Source of the DNA: Sediminibacterium salmoneum NBRC 103935
GTDB taxonomy: Bacteria > Bacteroidota > Bacteroidia > Chitinophagales > Chitinophagaceae
NCBI RefSeq assembly: GCF_000511175.1
Contig: NZ_KI866530.1
Coordinates: 1,998,404-2,062,403 of the forward strand
DNA length: 64,000 bases
Direction of reading: 5' to 3'
Positions 59,696 to 64,000 of this stretch are shown one piece after another. A program made the position numbers and the translations under genes. The number at the start of each line of letters is the position of its first letter. Within the stretch, counting starts at the first letter, position 1. The notes below the pieces were generated by a model. That model searched no databases. It was not told the origin of the DNA and saw nothing but the letters and a program-made list of their open reading frames with translations.

Positions 59696-61252
59696 GTGAA
59701 CAAAGAATTAATTATAAATGCTGGTCCAACCGGCGTGGAAATAGCTTTACTGGAAGATAAAAAGCTGGTGGAACTTCATAGCGAAAGTGCGGATATGAAC
59801 TTTGCTGTGGGTGACCTATATCTGGGAAAAGTAAAAAAACTAATCCCTGGGTTAAATGCAGCTTTCATTGATGTTGGATACGAAAAAGATGCCTTTTTAC
59901 ATTATACCGATTTAAGTCCTTACGCCAGATCAATTATCAAGTACACCCAAATGGCCATTCACGACATGGATCCTAATGGCTTTGATTTCTCCAAATTTCA
60001 GACAGAACCTGAAATTATAAAAACAGGAAAAATCAACGAAGTACTAAATGGTAAGCCCAATGTATTGGTTCAGATTCTGAAGGAACCCATTGCAGCAAAA
60101 GGCCCCAGATTAAGTTGTGAAATCTCCCTTCCGGGGAGATTCGTGGTTGTTACCCCGTTCAATGAAATTGTTGCTGTTTCCAAAAAAATTCATTCCGGAG
60201 AAGAACGAAAGCGACTGCATAAAATAGTGGAAGCTATAAGGCCTAAAAACTTTGGTATTATAGTAAGAACTGCTGCGGAAGGAAAAAGTACCGCAGAACT
60301 ACATCAGGACCTTTTGGGCATCATTGAGAATTGGAATAGCATTCAAAAAAAACTGAAGGGTGCGGTTGCTCCTGTGAGAATCTTAAGTGAGGAAACAAAA
60401 ACCACCAGTATTCTGCGCGACCTTTTAAATGCCGACTTCAATAAAGTGGTGGTGAATGATCAAACCATTTTTGCTGATACACAGTCTTATATTCAACGCA
60501 TTGCTCCGGATAAACAGGATATTGTTAGTTTGTTCCAGGGGAATGGCCTTCCTATTTTTGATCATTACGGCATTACCAAACAGGTAAAAAGCTCTTTTGG
60601 CAAAACCGTTAATTTACCCAGTGGTGCCTATTTAATTATTGAACATACAGAAGCACTACACGTAATAGACGTGAACAGCGGATATAAAAGTGTAAGCAAT
60701 AATCAGGAAGAGAATGCCCTGCAAACCAATATGGAGGCGGCTGAGGAAATTGCACGACAACTTAGATTAAGAGATATTGGCGGTATTATTGTAGTTGATT
60801 TTATTGACATGAAACTTCCTGACAATAAGAAAAAATTACAGGAAGCAATGGAAGAATTCATGAAAACAGACCGTGCCAAACATTCTGTTCTTCCTATTTC
60901 TAAATTCGGGCTGATGCAGATAACCCGCCAGCGCATGCGTCCTGAAGTAAATATCAATACTTCAGAAAACTGCCCGGTTTGCAAGGGTTCAGGAAAAATA
61001 ACATCGAGCCTTCTGTTAGAGGATGAAATTGAAAAGCGCTTGTCTTATTTAACTTCTCATGCACATAATAACCTTACACTCGTTGTAAATCCAATTGTGT
61101 ATTCGCATTTAACGAAGGGCCTTTTCTTCAGTTCCATTATTAGAAAATGGAATAAGAAGTTTAAAACAAAAATCAAGATTAAGTCTAATAATAATTACCA
61201 TATAGTTGAGTTCCGTTTCTTTAACGAGCACGAAGAGGAAATTAAACTATAA
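59696..61252 (+). CDS. rng: Ribonuclease G (RNase E/G family)
   Basis: Endoribonuclease of 518 residues, GTG start at 59696. An S1 domain lies at ~35-130 (VGDLYLGKVKKLIPGLNAAF, DAFLHYTDLSPY), followed by RNase H-like and DNase I-like parts. The catalytic Mg-binding Asp residues are in HVIDVNSG and VVDFIDMKLP, and CPVCKGSGK is the Zn-link joining subunits. RNase G matures 16S rRNA and decays mRNA. It follows the small ribosome-associated gene, a sensible context. Confidence 0.94.
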   Translation: MNKELIINAGPTGVEIALLEDKKLVELHSESADMNFAVGDLYLGKVKKLIPGLNAAFIDVGYEKDAFLHYTDLSPYARSIIKYTQMAIHDMDPNGFDFSKFQTEPEIIKTGKINEVLNGKPNVLVQILKEPIAAKGPRLSCEISLPGRFVVVTPFNEIVAVSKKIHSGEERKRLHKIVEAIRPKNFGIIVRTAAEGKSTAELHQDLLGIIENWNSIQKKLKGAVAPVRILSEETKTTSILRDLLNADFNKVVVNDQTIFADTQSYIQRIAPDKQDIVSLFQGNGLPIFDHYGITKQVKSSFGKTVNLPSGAYLIIEHTEALHVIDVNSGYKSVSNNQEENALQTNMEAAEEIARQLRLRDIGGIIVVDFIDMKLPDNKKKLQEAMEEFMKTDRAKHSVLPISKFGLMQITRQRMRPEVNINTSENCPVCKGSGKITSSLLLEDEIEKRLSYLTSHAHNNLTLVVNPIVYSHLTKGLFFSSIIRKWNKKFKTKIKIKSNNNYHIVEFRFFNEHEEEIKL

Positions 61253-61270
61253 CTCAGCTTTAAATAAAAG

Positions 61271-61303
61271 AAAACCCCGGTCAGATAACTGAACCGGGGT
61301 TTA
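61271..61303. terminator. Bidirectional terminator between rng and susD-like gene
   Basis: AAACCCCGGT and ACCGGGGTTT form a perfect 10-bp stem with A-run and T-run flanks, sitting between two convergent genes. Confidence 0.88.
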
Positions 61304-61324
61304 TTATGCAAGCAAACAATTCGC

Positions 61325-62698
61325 TTATTGGTATCCTGCGTTTTGAACAAGATTCTTGTTTACGTCAGTTTCTCTTCTTGGAATTGGTAAAATTAACTTA
61401 GGATCATTCCAGGCCAATGTGCCAACTGCAGTTTGTAAACGCTTGGCTTCTATTAAATAATGACCTTCAAAAGCCAATTCAAAAGAACGCTCTTTGGTAA
61501 TATCATCCAAAGTAACGGCAGCTAATGATCCCAAACCAACTCTGGTTCTGATTCTGTTGATATCAGCCAAAGGAGTTGCTCCTACAGTTGTATTCAGACG
61601 CTGATTACACTCTGCACGAGTCAGATACATTTCAGCTAAACGGATAATAGCAACATCACCAAAACGATCAAGGTGCTTATTGGTATAGTAGTTACCACCA
61701 CTTAAAGTAAAGTAGCCTTTTCTGAAATCACCATTCTCATATGCATTGATATGGTTAGTTCTGATTTTACAATCGCTTCTTCCAGCAGTTCCCGGAATAG
61801 TTCCGATAGCTCTGCCGAAATAAGTGTTCTGTGAATTGGTACCATCCTGTGCAGTTACTTTCAAAGAAAACAGGTATTCACCTGGAGTTGCCCCTGCATT
61901 GTTAATGAAAGTAAACCAGTTGTTGCCAAAATTAGCAGCCAAAGACTTACCACTACCAGTAATAACACGGTTAGCAGCATCTCTTGCATTAGCATAATCC
62001 TTTATCATAAGGTATACACGGCTCAATTGAGCAGCAGCAGCCCATTTACTTACATAATTGCCATTTGAAGTTGGCAACAAGGTTTCAGCCTTGGTTAAGT
62101 CTGCTATTACCTGATCGTACACCGCTTTTACGGTAGCTCTTGCAGGATAGTTTGCATCTGTTACGTTACCAGTTGGGGTTAAAACCAATGGAACACCCGG
62201 GTTGGTAGCATAGTCTCCATCTCCAACGAATTTGGCAAACAATCTTACCAATTCAAAATACATGGATGCTCTTAACATTAAAGCTTCCCCTTCTACTGAA
62301 TTTTTCTTAGCAGTAGATGAAGTTACTTTGGCAACAGCTGTTAACACATTATTACAACGATTAATGGTGTTGTAGCAAGCTGCCCAGGTATCACGAGCAA
62401 AGTTATTATCAGAAACCATCTGCGTCTGATAAGCATCAGATAAGCCAGCAAAAGTTCCTGTAAAGTTAATATTGGTAGAGTTGCCGATAACATCATTTAA
62501 AACCATGATATCACCGCCATAAGCTGCGGCACTTTGTGCACCATCATATGCACCTACCAGGGTAACCAAAACATCACCTTCTGTATTTAATGCAAGATTA
62601 TCCGCTATACTAGCTGTTGGTGCAATGTCCAATCTTTTTTCGCAACCTACCAGTGTAATAGTACCTAAAAGCAATGCAGCTTTGAAGTAATTACTCAT
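61325..62698 (-). CDS. SusD/RagB-family outer membrane lipoprotein
   Basis: Surface glycan- or nutrient-binding lipoprotein of about 457 residues, partner of the SusC-like gene upstream. Lipobox LVGC (Cys ~19 from MSNYFK). TPR-like helices include ARDTWAACYNTINRCNNVL and EGEALMLRASMYFELVRLFA, a SusD hallmark, and the C-terminal IRLAEMYLTRAECNQRL and RSFELAFEGHYLIEAKRL are diagnostic. An in-frame ATG at 62719 adds seven residues. No enzymes are adjacent, so the substrate is unknown. Confidence 0.93.
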   Translation of the reverse strand: MSNYFKAALLLGTITLVGCEKRLDIAPTASIADNLALNTEGDVLVTLVGAYDGAQSAAAYGGDIMVLNDVIGNSTNINFTGTFAGLSDAYQTQMVSDNNFARDTWAACYNTINRCNNVLTAVAKVTSSTAKKNSVEGEALMLRASMYFELVRLFAKFVGDGDYATNPGVPLVLTPTGNVTDANYPARATVKAVYDQVIADLTKAETLLPTSNGNYVSKWAAAAQLSRVYLMIKDYANARDAANRVITGSGKSLAANFGNNWFTFINNAGATPGEYLFSLKVTAQDGTNSQNTYFGRAIGTIPGTAGRSDCKIRTNHINAYENGDFRKGYFTLSGGNYYTNKHLDRFGDVAIIRLAEMYLTRAECNQRLNTTVGATPLADINRIRTRVGLGSLAAVTLDDITKERSFELAFEGHYLIEAKRLQTAVGTLAWNDPKLILPIPRRETDVNKNLVQNAGYQ

Positions 62699-62738
62699 GT
62701 TGTTGATTAATATTTTCATAATAGTTATTATTAATTAA

Positions 62739-64000
62739 TTAAAAACCTACGTTCACACCAAACAAAATAGTTCTTGGCTGAGGTGATGTATAGAAGTCAT
62801 TTCCTTTAGCAATATTTGAATCGAATGAGTCCGCATTAACTTCCGGATCCCAGTAAGTGTAATTGGTAAAGGTTAACAAGTTCTGTGCAGATACATAAAC
62901 TCTTAAACGCTCGATTTTAAATTTAGACAATTGCTTTGCGTTGAAAGTGTAGCCTAAAGAAACTGTTCTTAAACGGATGTAAGAACCATCTACGATATAA
63001 CGGCTGCTGGCCTGAGATCCATTCACTCTGTACAAACGTACCTGAGGAACATCAGTAATATCACCAGGCTTCTGCCATCTTCTCAACTGATCTGCAGTAT
63101 TGTTGTCTTCGTATAACATACTTGCAGAAGAGTATCTACCCATACCATAAATGTTGTTCTCGTTACCCAATACACCATTAAAGAAAATAGATGCATCAAA
63201 TCCTTTGTAAGAGAAGTTGTTGGTAATACCTAAGATATAATCAGGGTTTGGATCTCCTGCTACAATTCTTTGTGCAAGATTATAGTTGCTGGTTGTTCCT
63301 TTATTTAAAGAACCATCTGCATTCTTGGTATTTAAATAGAACAATGCGTTACCGTTTGCAGGATCAACTCCGGCATATTGTGGGGTATAGAAAACACCTA
63401 CTGCATATCCTTCCTGAACGCGGTTCATACTGCTGATTCCACCTTCAATAATTTGACCAGCGATATCAGTTACCTTACCAATATTACGGGCAATATTAAA
63501 GCTGGTATTCCACTTGAATGCACCAATCAGGTTCTGTGTATTCAATACAAACTCAAATCCTTTGTTCTGTAATTTACCTACGTTTCTAACCTGACTGTTG
63601 AAACCGGTAGTTGCAGGAATATTTACATTCAACAATAAACCTTCTGTATTCTTAACATAGTAGTCGATTTCACCGGTAATACGGTTGTTCAAGAAACCGA
63701 AGTCGAAACCAATATCAAACTGTTTGGTAGTTTCCCACTTCAGGTTGTCGTTTCTCAACTGAGAAGGACGCTGACCTGCAGCACCTGCGTAACCCGCATC
63801 TCCAGAGAATAAACCTAACTGAGGGAAGTTTCCGATTTCAGCGTTACCAACAATACCGTAGCTCGCACGCATTTTCAGGAAGCTGATGAATTTATTATCC
63901 TGTAGGAATTTTTCATTACTCATGATCCAGCCCGCAGAAATCGCAGGGAAGAAACCAGATCTTGAATTTCTACCGAATCTGGAAGACTGGTCAATACGCG
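62739..64000 (-). CDS. SusC/RagA-family TonB-dependent receptor, 5' part outside window
   Basis: C-terminal ~420 residues of a SusC-like outer-membrane transporter. The frame is open to the window edge with RFGRNSRSGFFPAISAGWI before the first internal Met, so the N-terminal carboxypeptidase-like domain and plug are missing. SFLKMRASYGIVGNAEIG, DIGFDFGFLNNRITGEIDYY and GSYIRLRTVSLGYTF are SusC signatures, and the last residues VNVGF end in Phe as outer-membrane barrels do. It is 40 bp upstream of the SusD-like gene. Confidence 0.93.
   Translation of the reverse strand, partial: RIDQSSRFGRNSRSGFFPAISAGWIMSNEKFLQDNKFISFLKMRASYGIVGNAEIGNFPQLGLFSGDAGYAGAAGQRPSQLRNDNLKWETTKQFDIGFDFGFLNNRITGEIDYYVKNTEGLLLNVNIPATTGFNSQVRNVGKLQNKGFEFVLNTQNLIGAFKWNTSFNIARNIGKVTDIAGQIIEGGISSMNRVQEGYAVGVFYTPQYAGVDPANGNALFYLNTKNADGSLNKGTTSNYNLAQRIVAGDPNPDYILGITNNFSYKGFDASIFFNGVLGNENNIYGMGRYSSASMLYEDNNTADQLRRWQKPGDITDVPQVRLYRVNGSQASSRYIVDGSYIRLRTVSLGYTFNAKQLSKFKIERLRVYVSAQNLLTFTNYTYWDPEVNADSFDSNIAKGNDFYTSPQPRTILFGVNVGF

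Overview
The window looks like chromosomal DNA of a Bacteroidota, most likely Chitinophagaceae and Sediminibacterium-like. Supporting signs are SusC/SusD and GldD/GldE genes, a 30-residue AURKAIP1/COX24-type ribosomal protein, promoters of the TTG-N20-TAnnTTTG type, and a flexirubin-free, saproxanthin-type carotenoid cluster. The family-level assignment is inference.

Layout, left to right. (1) 1-8.2 kb: an amino-acid permease (cut by the window edge), then a cobalamin riboswitch driving btuB-cobT-cobS-cobC (B12 uptake and nucleotide-loop assembly), a MarC protein and a sodium/solute symporter. (2) 8.4-21.9 kb: an A+T-richer accessory island. It holds a ten-gene minus-strand operon (four-helix membrane protein, Dps, unknown protein, TetR, membrane protein, lipoprotein, cupin, TolC-MFP-RND efflux) with a TetR-type palindrome on its promoter, then a group II intron with a frameshifted RT, a HigBA-like toxin-antitoxin pair and a CoiA-like nuclease. 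Each of these three units is bounded by its own 9-10 bp inverted repeat starting GTT and ending AAC, and two are followed by copies of a ~150 bp palindromic repeat. This is the geometry of integron gene cassettes with attC sites, but no integrase is in the window. (3) 22.3-31.8 kb: tRNA-Arg(CCG), pfkB and a carotenoid operon (crtY, crtZ, cruF, crtD, idi, crtB, crtI) headed by an ECF sigma factor and next to a MerR-B12 (CarH-like) regulator. B12 metabolism and the B12-sensing regulator of carotenoid genes are therefore in the same window. (4) 31.9-42 kb: nucleotide-sugar genes (rfbA, rfbC, rfbB, fcl, gmd), an HGSNAT-like acyltransferase, and a probable amgK-murU peptidoglycan-recycling pair in which the kinase is fused to a RapZ C-terminal domain. 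(5) 42-64 kb: umuDC (UmuD lacking both catalytic residues), a C-terminal-half carB, comEC, purH, lutB, the mutY-ssb-gldE-gldD cluster, an HU protein, the small COX24-type gene, rng, and a SusD/SusC pair cut by the right edge.

The most unusual parts are the cassette-like array at 8.4-21.9 kb, two structurally conserved hairpins around the efflux operon, the proteolytically dead UmuD, the kinase-RapZ fusion and the CarH-like protein with a changed upper-ligand position. All calls come from reading sequence and translations by eye; no database search was run.
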